DNA of 14,987 bases from Wohlfahrtiimonas sp. (GCA_030149965.1 JASLHB010000016.1:1-14987), one strand, 5' to 3'. Shown: positions 1-7,636, numbered from the stretch's first letter. Made by a program: numbers and translations. The notes: generated by a model not told the origin, from the letters alone.

Positions 1-127
1 AATGAAAATTTCATGAATTCTAATGTCCTAATCTACAATAGGAATAAATATAAACCGTGGATTTTAACCTTTAATCCTGATTTTTTCAGAAAAACTTCAT
101 ACAATGCTTTTATTTTGCGAATGAATT
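1..127. other. non-coding stretch upstream of holC
   Basis: I see no convincing gene here. One plus-strand frame stays open from the window edge to about position 165, but it overlaps holC, has a composition unlike a protein and matches no family I know. The stretch most likely holds the 5' control region of holC. Confidence 0.5.
77..105 (+). promoter_or_regulatory. possible holC promoter
   Basis: A TACAAT box at 100-105 resembles a sigma-70 -10 element. It lies 17 bases after CTGATT (77-82), which matches only half of the -35 consensus. The start codon at 128 would leave a short leader. In AT-rich DNA such matches occur by chance, so this is weak. Confidence 0.3.
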
Positions 128-559
128 ATGCCAAACGTATCATTTTATGTGTTAGAAAGCAGTAATATCAAAGACTTTTATAAAACAATTGTACAATTGA
201 CAGTCAAAGCTCATGCAGCAGAAAATCAAGTGCTGATTCACAGTAATTATCCAGAATTTTTGACTTCCATCGACGAATATTTATGGTCATTTTCTGCAAC
301 CAGTTTCATTCCACATGTTTTAGTCAATAGGAATGATGAAGTGGATGATATCGATCCTATTATCTTAGCCAATTTCGAGCCAACTGCACCGACAAAAGAT
401 CTACTCATTCAATTGGCTGATCAAGTGCCTGAAAATTTCAATCAATATAATCGCATTATCGAAATTCTATACAGTGAACAGAATTATTTAGCTAGTGGTC
501 GTGAGCGTTTTAAATTTTATCGCCAACATGGCATAGAACCTAAAACGATTAAAATTTAA
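128..559 (+). CDS. holC: DNA polymerase III subunit chi (HolC)
   Basis: This is the small accessory chi subunit of the replicative polymerase. In the family, chi pairs with psi (HolD), joins the clamp loader and contacts single-strand binding protein on the lagging strand. At 143 residues the length is normal for chi. The N-terminus (VSFYVLE, residues 4-10) fits the first beta strand. Residues 48-63 follow the family pattern of an acidic residue, LW, then a SFxPH element (here SFIPH). Near the C-terminus RERFKFYRQHG (125-135) matches the RERYKxYRxxG segment of E. coli chi. The start was chosen because the family begins a few residues before FYxL; the ribosome site is poor. The gene converges on gabD and the two share a terminator hairpin. 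The identity rests on motif recall. Confidence 0.85.
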   Translation: MPNVSFYVLESSNIKDFYKTIVQLTVKAHAAENQVLIHSNYPEFLTSIDEYLWSFSATSFIPHVLVNRNDEVDDIDPIILANFEPTAPTKDLLIQLADQVPENFNQYNRIIEILYSEQNYLASGRERFKFYRQHGIEPKTIKI

Positions 560-577
560 AAAAATTTTAGGATAATA

Positions 578-613
578 AAAAGCGCCGTACATTTCACAAT
601 GCACAGCGCTTTT
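578..613 (+). terminator. bidirectional terminator between holC and gabD
   Basis: An 8-base stem, AAAAGCGC (578-585) with GCGCTTTT (606-613), continues inward through GT/AC and CATT/AATG, broken by two mismatches, to a TCAC loop (594-597). A-runs on the left arm and T-runs on the right arm let it work in both directions. This fits the convergent holC and gabD genes on either side. Confidence 0.8.
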
Positions 614-623
614 CGAGGGAAAC

Positions 624-2012
624 TTACAAATTACCAATCGATAAGTATTTAGTTTCTAAGTATGGTTCGATACCTTCGATACCACCTTCACGACCTAAAC
701 CACTCTCTTTAAAACCACCAAATGGTACTTGTGCAGCACTTGGTAAGCCATCATTCCAGCCCACGATGCCGAAATCTAAACGATCCTGCAAGTACATGCC
801 ACGTTTAACATCATTGGTGAAATAATATGCAGCCAAACCAAAAGGCGTACCATTGGCAATTTTAATGGCATCTTCCAAATCATCGTAACCAATGATTGGA
901 GCAACCGGGCCAAATGTTTCATCAGACATAATATCCATATCCAACGTCACATTGCTCAATACTGTTGGTGTTACAAAGTACGTGCCTTTCTCTTCATCGA
1001 CAATACTTGTGCCACCTGCCAATACTGTTGCGCCTTTAGCTTTTGCATCTTCGATCTGCGATGCAACTTTGTCGTAGCCTTTTTTATTGATTAGTGGACC
1101 AACTTCCGTTGTTGGATCACTACCATTACCCACTTTAAGCGCTTTGGCAGCTGCAGCAAACTTCTCGCTAAATTCAGCAATCACATCATTGTGAACAATG
1201 AAACGGTTAGCACATACACATGTTTGACCTGCGTTTCTGAACTTTGAAGCCAAAGCCTGACCCACAACATAGTCAATGTCTGCATCTTCACAGATGATAA
1301 ATGGCGCATGGCCACCTAACTCCATAGAAACATGCTTAACTGTACATGCACTCTCACTGATCAAGCGTTTGCCCACCGGTGTTGAGCCTGTGAAAGTAAT
1401 TTTGCGGATGTATTCACTGGCAGTAAATACAGGACCAACGTCATAACCATATCCAATCACACATTGCACAACATCTTTCGGGAAGCCAGCTTCATGCGCC
1501 AACTCCACCAATCGAATCATGGTTAATGGTGTATCTTCTGCGGGTTTAACAATGAATGTACAACCAGCTGCCAATGCAGGACCTGCTTTACGCGTCATCA
1601 TCGCTGCCGGGAAGTTCCATGGCGTAATCGCTGCCACTAAACCAACACCTTGACGCGTAATCATAATGCGCTTATTGGTAGAACCTGCAGGTACCGTACG
1701 ACCATAAATGCGTTTTGCTTCTTCTGCATACCACGTTAGGTAGCTCACCGCATAGTCCACTTCACCTTGTGACTCTTTGAATGGTTTCCCATTTTCTTCA
1801 GTCATAATTTTGGCAATTTCATCTTTGTGTTGAATGATCAGTTCAGCCCATTTTGAAATCAAAGAGGATCTCTCGTAAGCAGAGGTATTGCGCCATTCTT
1901 GAAATGCACTATGCCCCGCCTTCAATTTAGCAACGATCGTTTCAGTATCATCCATTTTCAAAGATGCTAATAAATCGCCTGTTGCTGGGTTATAAACTTT
2001 CAATTCTTTCAT
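624..2012 (-). CDS. gabD: succinate-semialdehyde dehydrogenase
   Basis: This enzyme oxidises succinate semialdehyde, the product of GabT, to succinate for the TCA cycle. It is a full aldehyde dehydrogenase fold of 462 residues. The N-terminus is about 20 residues shorter than E. coli GabD, starting at the VYNPATGD element. Visible active-site parts are TPWNFP with Asn133, Lys156 in VKPAEDTP, general base Glu231 in MELGGHAP, nucleophile Cys265 in GQTCVCANRF, and Glu365/Phe367 in DETFGP. Glu159 after KPA is the residue that usually favours NAD+ in this superfamily, and human NAD-dependent SSADH has the same KPAEDTP; E. coli GabD, which uses NADP+, has Ser there. Cys267 two residues after the nucleophile mirrors the human redox pair. 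The start has AAGGT upstream and lies 16 bases after the gabT stop, so the two are probably co-transcribed. Confidence 0.92.
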   Translation of the reverse strand: MKELKVYNPATGDLLASLKMDDTETIVAKLKAGHSAFQEWRNTSAYERSSLISKWAELIIQHKDEIAKIMTEENGKPFKESQGEVDYAVSYLTWYAEEAKRIYGRTVPAGSTNKRIMITRQGVGLVAAITPWNFPAAMMTRKAGPALAAGCTFIVKPAEDTPLTMIRLVELAHEAGFPKDVVQCVIGYGYDVGPVFTASEYIRKITFTGSTPVGKRLISESACTVKHVSMELGGHAPFIICEDADIDYVVGQALASKFRNAGQTCVCANRFIVHNDVIAEFSEKFAAAAKALKVGNGSDPTTEVGPLINKKGYDKVASQIEDAKAKGATVLAGGTSIVDEEKGTYFVTPTVLSNVTLDMDIMSDETFGPVAPIIGYDDLEDAIKIANGTPFGLAAYYFTNDVKRGMYLQDRLDFGIVGWNDGLPSAAQVPFGGFKESGLGREGGIEGIEPYLETKYLSIGNL

Positions 2013-2028
2013 TTGACCTTAATCCTTA

Positions 2029-3321
2029 CTACTGTTTGCCAGCTTCTAGAATAGCACTTTTTAAAATAGCTAAACCTTTTGCTAATTCTTCATCCGTAAT
2101 TGTTAATGGTGATAAGAAACGGATAACATTGTAGTTTAAGCCAGCTGATAATAAGAGCAATCCGTTATCATTTGCATATTTAGTAATGATACCTGTACGT
2201 TTTGCATCAGGTAAACCTGTTACTGGATCAGTCAATTCTGCTGCAACCATTGCACCTAAACGACGAATATCACCGATGAATTTGTGCGTTTTTTGCTCTT
2301 CTTTCAAGAAGGCTTCCAACTTAGCGCCCAATACTTCAGATTTTTCGTTTAAGTTTTCTTCTTCAACGATGTCCATTACTGCAAGCGCTGCTGCACATGC
2401 TAATGGGTTACCTGCAAATGTACCGCCTAATTGACCCGCTGTTGGTGTGTTTACGATTTCTGCACGGCCAACCACTGCACTCAATGGCATACCTGCTGCC
2501 AATGATTTAGATGTTGTCATTAGATCAGGAACGATGCCAAAGTTTTCCATCGCAAATAATTTACCTGTACGGCAGAAACCTGCTTGGATTTCATCTGCAA
2601 CAAATACGATGCCGTGTTCTTGACAGAAGTTATAAACGAACTCAACAAAACGCTGTGGAGGAATGATGAATCCGCCTTCACCTTGTACTGGTTCCATCAC
2701 TAAACATGCGATCATGCTTGGGCAAACTGTACCTTTGAAGAATTCTTTAAAACGTGCAATCACTTCATCTACGTATTCGTCTTCTGTCATGCTGCTAGGA
2801 CGTTCGTACACAAATGGGAATGGTGCTTGGAAAACATCTGAGTTAAAAGGACCAAATCCTTCTTTATAGGGCTGAACTTTACTTGTCATGCCCATTGTTA
2901 GGTTTGTACGGCCATGGAATGCACGGTTAAATACAACAACACCGCTTCTACCTGTGAATTTACGAGAGATTTTAACTGCATTCTCAACAGCTTCAGCACC
3001 TGAGTTTAAAAGGATGGCTTTTTTCGCATGATCACCTGCTGTCATTTCACAGAGTCTTTTACATACCGCAACGTAACCATCATACATAATCACGTTAAAG
3101 CCAGGATGAGTGAAATGCTCAACTTGTGCTTTGATTGCTTCAACCACTTTAGGATGGCTGTGGCCTACGTTCATTACGCCAATCGCACCTGCAAAGTCGA
3201 TGAACTCTGTGCCATCTTGTGTGATGATCGTTGAGTTTTTTGCAGTCGCTGCAACATTCAAGTTACCAGTACTAACACCACGTGCAACAAAGGTTTCGCG
3301 TAAATCTTGTAAACTACTCAT
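2029..3321 (-). CDS. gabT: 4-aminobutyrate aminotransferase
   Basis: This is a PLP-dependent class III (omega) aminotransferase that transfers the GABA amino group to 2-oxoglutarate, giving succinate semialdehyde and glutamate. At 430 residues it is close to E. coli GabT (426). Recognisable parts are LLNSGAEAVENAVK (104-117) for cofactor phosphate binding, AFHGRT (134-139), EPVQGEGG (210-217), Asp243 in VADEIQAGF pairing with the pyridine nitrogen, and the Schiff-base Lys272 in TTSKSLAAGMPL. GGTFAGNPLACAAAL (299-313) is also typical. A strong ribosome site (AAAGGAG, 7 bases before ATG) supports the start. It lies 58 bases after the permease and 16 bases before gabD, so a permease-gabT-gabD operon is likely. 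A 5-aminovalerate or related omega-amino acid substrate cannot be excluded from sequence alone. Confidence 0.92.
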   Translation of the reverse strand: MSSLQDLRETFVARGVSTGNLNVAATAKNSTIITQDGTEFIDFAGAIGVMNVGHSHPKVVEAIKAQVEHFTHPGFNVIMYDGYVAVCKRLCEMTAGDHAKKAILLNSGAEAVENAVKISRKFTGRSGVVVFNRAFHGRTNLTMGMTSKVQPYKEGFGPFNSDVFQAPFPFVYERPSSMTEDEYVDEVIARFKEFFKGTVCPSMIACLVMEPVQGEGGFIIPPQRFVEFVYNFCQEHGIVFVADEIQAGFCRTGKLFAMENFGIVPDLMTTSKSLAAGMPLSAVVGRAEIVNTPTAGQLGGTFAGNPLACAAALAVMDIVEEENLNEKSEVLGAKLEAFLKEEQKTHKFIGDIRRLGAMVAAELTDPVTGLPDAKRTGIITKYANDNGLLLLSAGLNYNVIRFLSPLTITDEELAKGLAILKSAILEAGKQ

Positions 3322-3378
3322 TTTGAATCTCCTTTAATAAACATTCTTTTGTTTTTAAGTGTAAAAATTTATAACAAC

Positions 3379-4704
3379 TTATTTAGGTACAAACACATTT
3401 AAGCTAATTAACATCTCTTCAACCGACGTTGGTAAAAGGTTGATGTTATAGAGCAAATCACAGACTGCGTAGAGCGCAGCAAAACTATATAAAGTCACAA
3501 TGATCACTTGCACAGCTGGGCTTGTGATCCAGCGGTTACACTGCCATTCAGGCACGATGTCACCAACTTTTCTTGATTGTTTGAGCATGATGATCGGAAG
3601 GATAGCTAAAATCACACCACCCACAGCGCCAGCGAATTCTAAAGCTCGGCCAAATGACACCATTTCTCTGTACGCTAAAATGAAAGGTGGTACAGAAATC
3701 ACAGCCAATACAGATGCGCGGCGAATCCAATTTGTTTCAGAGCCCAATTTGAATTGGTCAAAGATATTCGTAAAGTAGCTACCACCTAATCCCCAATAAG
3801 ATGTCAACATCGCACATAAAGCGAATAAGTTAGCCACCAATGCTGCCCATGCACCCAAGTATTTACCCCAAGTGATCGTGGCAATTTCGTCAATTTTTTC
3901 AATCCCTGCGAGTGAAATCACAGATAACGCAACGATCGTTAATAATACAAATGTACAGAACATACCGATCATGATCGCTTTAGGTAACTGCTTTGGCTGA
4001 TGGACAAAGCCACGGGCGATCTCAGGCACGATGTATTGTGCTGAGTAACTAAATACCACTAAGTAAATGATTGGGATCATGTAAGACCATTGGCCTTCCA
4101 TTAAGTTTTCAATTTTAGTATTCACATTGAAGATCGTTGAGAATGATAAAACTAAGATCAAGACAATCATGGTGATACTGATGTATTTCTCACCTTTACC
4201 AATTGCTTTTAAACCTGCGTATAAAATACCAATCGCTGGAATTGCAAAGAGCAAACTACCAATTTGGTTCGGAATGCCAAATAATTGATTAATGAGGCGG
4301 CCACTGCCTGCCATATAAGCAATCAAGGCACCTGTTGAGTTGGCAAAAATAGAGATAAAAATAAACCAAGAACCAACCTTACCAACATATTTACGCGCTA
4401 AACCACTCAACTGGTAATGTGCTTTCGTACGAAGAGACGATTCTGCAACATACAACATGGTAATTGTAGTAATAATGCCGATCACAATTAACCATAAAAA
4501 CAACGGAACAAAACCTGAATTACGTGATGCATATGGAATGGCTAAAACACCCGCGCCGATGTTGGTACCAACGATCATTGCTACCCCTTCCAATAGGGTT
4601 AACTTTTTAGTCACTAGACTTTCTTCCGTGCTCTCTCGCACTTTAGATTCTGCGTCCTCAACATGTGAAGACGTCATTAAACCTTCTACATTAGTAGAAT
4701 TCAT
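3379..4704 (-). CDS. HAAAP-type amino acid permease, probable GABA importer
   Basis: This is an integral inner-membrane transporter of 441 residues with about 11 hydrophobic segments. The first (about 36-58) carries GTNIGAGVLAIPYA (46-59), the unwound-helix signature of the aromatic/hydroxy amino acid permease (HAAAP) branch of the APC superfamily, which includes Mtr, TyrP and SdaC. A hydrophilic, Ser/Glu-rich tail of roughly 33 residues precedes it and should be cytoplasmic. ATG at 4702-4704 has GAGGAG 8 bases upstream; Met10 is an alternative start with no better site. It is the first gene of the leftward gab operon and lies back to back with pucR. GABA uptake is inferred from position only. 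The protein does not look like GabP of E. coli, so the substrate could be another amino acid or a polyamine-derived omega-amino acid. Confidence 0.8.
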   Translation of the reverse strand: MNSTNVEGLMTSSHVEDAESKVRESTEESLVTKKLTLLEGVAMIVGTNIGAGVLAIPYASRNSGFVPLFLWLIVIGIITTITMLYVAESSLRTKAHYQLSGLARKYVGKVGSWFIFISIFANSTGALIAYMAGSGRLINQLFGIPNQIGSLLFAIPAIGILYAGLKAIGKGEKYISITMIVLILVLSFSTIFNVNTKIENLMEGQWSYMIPIIYLVVFSYSAQYIVPEIARGFVHQPKQLPKAIMIGMFCTFVLLTIVALSVISLAGIEKIDEIATITWGKYLGAWAALVANLFALCAMLTSYWGLGGSYFTNIFDQFKLGSETNWIRRASVLAVISVPPFILAYREMVSFGRALEFAGAVGGVILAILPIIMLKQSRKVGDIVPEWQCNRWITSPAVQVIIVTLYSFAALYAVCDLLYNINLLPTSVEEMLISLNVFVPK

Positions 4705-4819
4705 ACATTTCTCTCCTCGTCCTTTGATGAGCTTCTAGAATATTATTATGCCGCTTGTAGCTGCTATGAAGTCTCATTTAAATACAACAATCCACTAAAT
4801 TCAATGCTTTTCGACTATT

Positions 4820-4849
4820 TGTATAGTTTAACTACGGCTCCTTGGTAAA
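4820..4849 (-). promoter_or_regulatory. possible permease-gabT-gabD promoter
   Basis: Read on the minus strand, TTTACC (4844-4849) is followed after 18 bases by TATACA (4820-4825). Each matches four of six sigma-70 consensus positions. This would give a leader of about 110 bases before the permease start. A weak promoter is expected where a PucR-type activator is needed, but the assignment is tentative. Confidence 0.3.
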
Positions 4850-4907
4850 TATTCTTGATGGCTTGATAGTATTGTGTTCTTCAGCTCATAACAATTAGAT
4901 AAAAATA

Positions 4908-4918
4908 ATGAAATTCAT
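4908..4918. repeat. secondary ATGAA/TTCAT dyad
   Basis: ATGAA-A-TTCAT is a short dyad built from the same half-site as the 20-base palindrome next to it. Its ATTCAT starts at 4913, exactly 11 bases (about one helical turn) before the ATTCAT at 4924. It may be an auxiliary binding site for the same regulator. Confidence 0.35.
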
Positions 4919-4926
4919 GCTATATT
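4918..4926 (+). promoter_or_regulatory. extended -10 promoter of pucR
   Basis: TGC followed by TATATT (4921-4926) forms an extended -10 element. There is no good -35 (GATAAA at 4898-4903 is the position-matched candidate). Transcription would begin near 4933, inside the adjacent palindrome, leaving a leader of about 30 bases. Confidence 0.45.
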
Positions 4927-4943
4927 CATACGATCGTATGAAT
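4924..4943. promoter_or_regulatory. perfect 20-base palindrome, operator candidate
   Basis: ATTCATACGATCGTATGAAT is identical on both strands, with its centre at 4933/4934. It overlaps the pucR -10 element and the predicted transcription start, and ends 18 bases before the pucR ATG. That is where a dimeric repressor or self-regulating activator would bind. The centre is CGATCG and contains a GATC, so methylation could matter if the host has Dam. Which protein binds is unknown; PucR itself is the obvious candidate. Confidence 0.6.
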
Positions 4944-4961
4944 GATTAAGAAGGGAAAAAC

Positions 4962-6428
4962 ATGCAATTGACGGTTAAGGATTTGATTGAAATGCCGGAA
5001 TTGAAAATCAGATTGCTCAGCGGTGAGCGCGGTATCAACAAAAAAATTGTATGGGCACACACCTCCGAACTCGAAAACCCTAGTGAATGGGTCCAACCTA
5101 ACTCCTTGATCATGACAACGGGACTTGGAATCCCCAAAACAGCTGCAAAACAAAAAGACTACATTCAAAGGATCATCGATGCTGATCTTGCCGGGCTACT
5201 TATTTCCGACAAAATGAATGCACCCAAAGATCTCACACCCTTAATTGAAGTGGCCAATCAACACAACTTTCCAATCTCTTTCATTGACTACAACGTGCCC
5301 TTTATTGAGATTGCTCGCCTTGTGATGGAGGCAAATAAAGATAAACGTGACGTGATTAATAATCACTTGGTCAAGCTGCTGTACGAACATACTCACACGT
5401 TGATGAAAGAGCCGAATATTAAAGCACTTTTAATGCGCATCAACTCCCTCCTGAATATGCCTGCTTACCTTGTCAATACCATTAATCCTGAAGAAGCATT
5501 GTTTGATTTTGCACCTTTACCAGAGGCGTTATTATCACAACTCATAGATGTGGATTTAAACTCACAAGAAATCCGTAAGATCTACCAAAAATCATCTAGC
5601 ACATTGCATGTCGTACCATTAAAAGCACGTGGATTTGCGCTACTGATCAGCGATAAGAATATCAGCCAAGAATTATTACAAAATCTAGGGGTGCTCTTTA
5701 GCTTTTATATCGAAAGCCGTAAAGAGAACTCATATGAGCGCATGATTTTAAGTGGAGAGTTTTTAGATGATATTTTAAATGAGCGCATCAGTGATGCTTA
5801 TATCGAGAAAAAATTAACGAATTATCAATTAGTGCTAGAAGATAGCTGCGTGATCATTGCCAAACAGATTCATGAGATTAATTATCAGAAAATTTTCTTT
5901 AAATTTGCAATTCATGGGCTATTTTTATTTAAAAAAGAAAAAGCTATTTTAATCACTGCTCGTCACAACATTGATAAATTAGCGACCATTTTCCAAGCCT
6001 TAGGAATCAGTGATGAGATCAAAAAGATTCACCGCATCCATGACGCATTTAGAGAGGCGACATTGGCCTATAAGAACTGCTCTGCTCAGTTTCCCATGCA
6101 AAACTATAGCAATCAAAATTACTCCCAATACACACTTCCTAAAAGTTTAGAAGAAGCTGAACGCATTTTTGAACTGAATCTTGGCAAATTATATACACAA
6201 GATCAAAACAAAAAAACGCGCTATATCCATACATTGCGCACATTTTTAATCAATGATCGTTCATGGGAAAAGACTGCTAAAATCTTACATATTCATAAAC
6301 AAACCTTGGTCTATCGCATTCAGAAGATTCAAGAGATGACAGGCAGACAAACCAATTCCACAGCAGATATTGTTGAGCTATGGATCGCCCTTAAAGCCGG
6401 TGAAATCTTAGGATTGGTTGATGAATAA
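4962..6428 (+). CDS. PucR-family transcriptional regulator of the gab genes
   Basis: This is a 488-residue DNA-binding regulator. Residues 1 to about 120 match the PucR N-terminal sensor domain: LTVKDLIEMPEL, then a pattern of ELENPSEWVQPNSLIMTTG and AGLLIS. The C-terminus has the PucR helix-turn-helix (about 434-462, SWEKTAKILHIHKQTLVYRI), in which TLxYRIxKI is the recognition element. The middle section (about 130-400) is the less conserved linker seen in this family. AGAAGGGA (4949-4956) gives a good ribosome site. Its divergent position beside permease-gabT-gabD suggests it controls that operon, most likely as an activator responding to GABA or a breakdown product. PucR proteins elsewhere control purine, proline or GABA use, so the ligand is inferred from context only. 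A perfect palindrome over its own promoter suggests autoregulation. Confidence 0.85.
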   Translation: MQLTVKDLIEMPELKIRLLSGERGINKKIVWAHTSELENPSEWVQPNSLIMTTGLGIPKTAAKQKDYIQRIIDADLAGLLISDKMNAPKDLTPLIEVANQHNFPISFIDYNVPFIEIARLVMEANKDKRDVINNHLVKLLYEHTHTLMKEPNIKALLMRINSLLNMPAYLVNTINPEEALFDFAPLPEALLSQLIDVDLNSQEIRKIYQKSSSTLHVVPLKARGFALLISDKNISQELLQNLGVLFSFYIESRKENSYERMILSGEFLDDILNERISDAYIEKKLTNYQLVLEDSCVIIAKQIHEINYQKIFFKFAIHGLFLFKKEKAILITARHNIDKLATIFQALGISDEIKKIHRIHDAFREATLAYKNCSAQFPMQNYSNQNYSQYTLPKSLEEAERIFELNLGKLYTQDQNKKTRYIHTLRTFLINDRSWEKTAKILHIHKQTLVYRIQKIQEMTGRQTNSTADIVELWIALKAGEILGLVDE

Positions 6429-6502
6429 GAAACCTTTCTCACAATGTTCTGAAATAAGTACTAGAATATTCACTCTGTTAGATCACTCATATTGAGGTCA
6501 TC

Positions 6503-6880
6503 ATGCATGTTTTTTACACCGCAATGAAACATTCCCATTTAATGTTTGTTGTCATTACATTGTGCTTATTAAATTTCAGATTCTTTTGGAAACAATGCTC
6601 GCCCAATAAACCTTTGCATAAAATTTTTCGTATTGTACCTCATATTAATGACACATTACTGCTAATTACAGGCGGAATGATGGCTTATACAATCAAATAT
6701 ATCCCTTTTGTCAATGCTAATTGGCTAGGATTAAAGTTAGTTTTATTATTGATATATATTGGTTTTGGCTTTATGGCAATCAAATCTCCTGCTCGTTCTT
6801 TGCAAGCATTCGCAGGCTATTCATTGGCAATGCTTTCTGTTGGCACAATGATTTATCTAGCCATTGCAAAACCTCTTTAA
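6503..6880 (+). CDS. SirB2-family membrane protein
   Basis: This is a 125-residue inner-membrane protein with about four hydrophobic helices (roughly 10-26, 46-62, 70-90 and 99-121). The family pattern is visible: KHSHL near the N-terminus and RIVPHINDTLLLITGG (43-58), corresponding to the RxxPHxxDTxLL signature of SirB2. The molecular role of SirB2 proteins is not established, and the name comes from an old association with invasion regulation in Salmonella. TGAGGT a few bases before the ATG supports this start; Met8 (MKHSHL) would also fit the family start. The gene stops 14 bases before msrB, so they are probably co-transcribed. No terminator separates it from pucR, 74 bases upstream, so read-through is possible. 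Confidence 0.8.
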   Translation: MHVFYTAMKHSHLMFVVITLCLLNFRFFWKQCSPNKPLHKIFRIVPHINDTLLLITGGMMAYTIKYIPFVNANWLGLKLVLLLIYIGFGFMAIKSPARSLQAFAGYSLAMLSVGTMIYLAIAKPL

Positions 6881-6894
6881 TAAGGTGAAATTTA

Positions 6895-7317
6895 ATGTCT
6901 GATCAAAAACAACTAAAACACCTTTCTGATTTAGCCTATTATGTAACACAAGAAAATGGCACAGAACGACCTTTTAGTAGCGAATATAATGATGTCTTTG
7001 AAGATGGCATCTATGTAGATATTGTCAGTGGTGAAGCACTCTATTCATCCAAAGATAAATTCAATGCAGGTTGTGGTTGGCCATCTTTCAGCCATTCATT
7101 GACTGATCTCATCAATATTCAAGATCATAGCCATGGCATGATCAGAACTGAAATTAGAAGCCCAATTGCCAATTCACATCTTGGACATGTCTTTTCTGAT
7201 GGGCCCAAAGAAATGGGCGGTTTACGCCATTGTGTTAATGGTGCAGCTTTACAATTCATTCCTTTGGCATCAATGGAAGAACATGGATATGGCCAATGGT
7301 TATTTTTATTTAGTTAA
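6895..7317 (+). CDS. msrB: peptide-methionine (R)-S-oxide reductase
   Basis: MsrB repairs the R form of methionine sulfoxide in oxidised proteins, probably in the cytosol since no signal peptide is seen. It has 140 residues, a normal length. The catalytic Cys113 is in LRHCVNGAAL, the resolving Cys60 is in NAGCGWPSF, and His95 and His98 in SHLGHVFSDGP are the conserved active-site histidines. The opening YYVTQENGTERPF is typical. The two CxxC zinc-binding pairs of many MsrB proteins are absent: GIYVDIVSGEALY (38-50) stands where the first pair would be. It therefore belongs to the zinc-free type, like the MsrB domain of MsrA-MsrB fusions. AAGGTG before the ATG is a good ribosome site. It follows sirB2 after 14 bases. 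Confidence 0.92.
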   Translation: MSDQKQLKHLSDLAYYVTQENGTERPFSSEYNDVFEDGIYVDIVSGEALYSSKDKFNAGCGWPSFSHSLTDLINIQDHSHGMIRTEIRSPIANSHLGHVFSDGPKEMGGLRHCVNGAALQFIPLASMEEHGYGQWLFLFS

Positions 7318-7319
7318 AT

Positions 7320-7352
7320 AAAAAAAGCTAATGATTAATTAAAATCATTAGC
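7320..7352 (-). terminator. terminator for leftward transcription
   Basis: GCTAATGAT (7327-7335) and ATCATTAGC (7344-7352) form a perfect 9-base stem with an 8-base loop. The A-run at 7320-7326 becomes a seven-T tract after the hairpin on the minus strand. On the plus strand no T tract follows, so it should work mainly for transcripts from the protease side, about 285 bases past that stop codon. Confidence 0.6.
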
Positions 7353-7378
7353 GAAATCAACGTTTAAATAATTATTAG

Positions 7379-7410
7379 TGTTACTTCATATTAGGCGTTA
7401 AGAAGTAACA
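7379..7410. repeat. 9-base inverted repeat in the spacer
   Basis: TGTTACTTC (7379-7387) pairs perfectly with GAAGTAACA (7402-7410) across a 14-base loop. There is no T tract, so it is not an ordinary terminator. It may be an RNA structure within a 3' tail or small RNA, or a protein-binding dyad. Confidence 0.5.
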
Positions 7411-7636
7411 ACTCTTATGTTACGACCTTAGTTGTATAGTGTCTAAGCAATATAATTAATCAATGAATAATAATACGTCGTATTCAGAATAAACATTCTT
7501 TTATATATCACCAACTTACATTAAAAAATTTTCATATTTATTATTTAAATATTTTATATTAATATCAATTGCTATTTTATTTAAATAAAAAATTTTTCTA
7601 AAAACACTAAAATAACAATAAATTTTATTTTAATAA

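Larger units (their letters stand above)
7318..7636. other. AT-rich non-coding spacer with stem-loops
   Basis: About 320 bases between msrB and the M48 protease stop codon hold no credible gene. From left to right there is an A-run with a 9-base stem-loop (7327-7352), a second 9-base stem-loop (7379-7410), two weaker 5-base pairings (CAACT/AGTTG 7409-7434 and CTTAG/CTAAG 7427-7447), and a small palindrome AATACGTCGTATT (7472-7484). From about 7500 to 7636 the DNA is almost pure A and T. It could be a long 3' tail of the leftward operon, a small RNA locus, or decayed DNA. Confidence 0.6.

Noticed and set aside
1..165. Plus-strand frame open from the window edge into holC
   Set aside because: It overlaps holC in another frame, is short, and its translation matches no family; most likely chance in AT-rich DNA.
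3336..3350. AATAAACATTCTTTT also occurs at 7488-7502
   Set aside because: A 15-base AT-rich match in two leaders/spacers is possible by chance, and neither copy has flanking similarity or symmetry.
4766..4777. ATGA/TCAT dyad as a third regulator site near the permease
   Set aside because: Only four bases per arm and a different spacing from the palindrome at 4924; too weak to support.
4926..5168. Minus-strand open frames antisense to the start of pucR
   Set aside because: They overlap the strongly supported PucR N-terminal domain and look like shadows.
6895..7317. Missing zinc cysteines in MsrB taken as a broken gene
   Set aside because: Catalytic and resolving cysteines and both histidines are present; a zinc-free MsrB type is well known.
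7379..7410. Inverted repeat considered as an integron attC site or insertion-sequence end
   Set aside because: It lacks the paired core boxes of attC, and no recombinase, transposase or target duplication is near.
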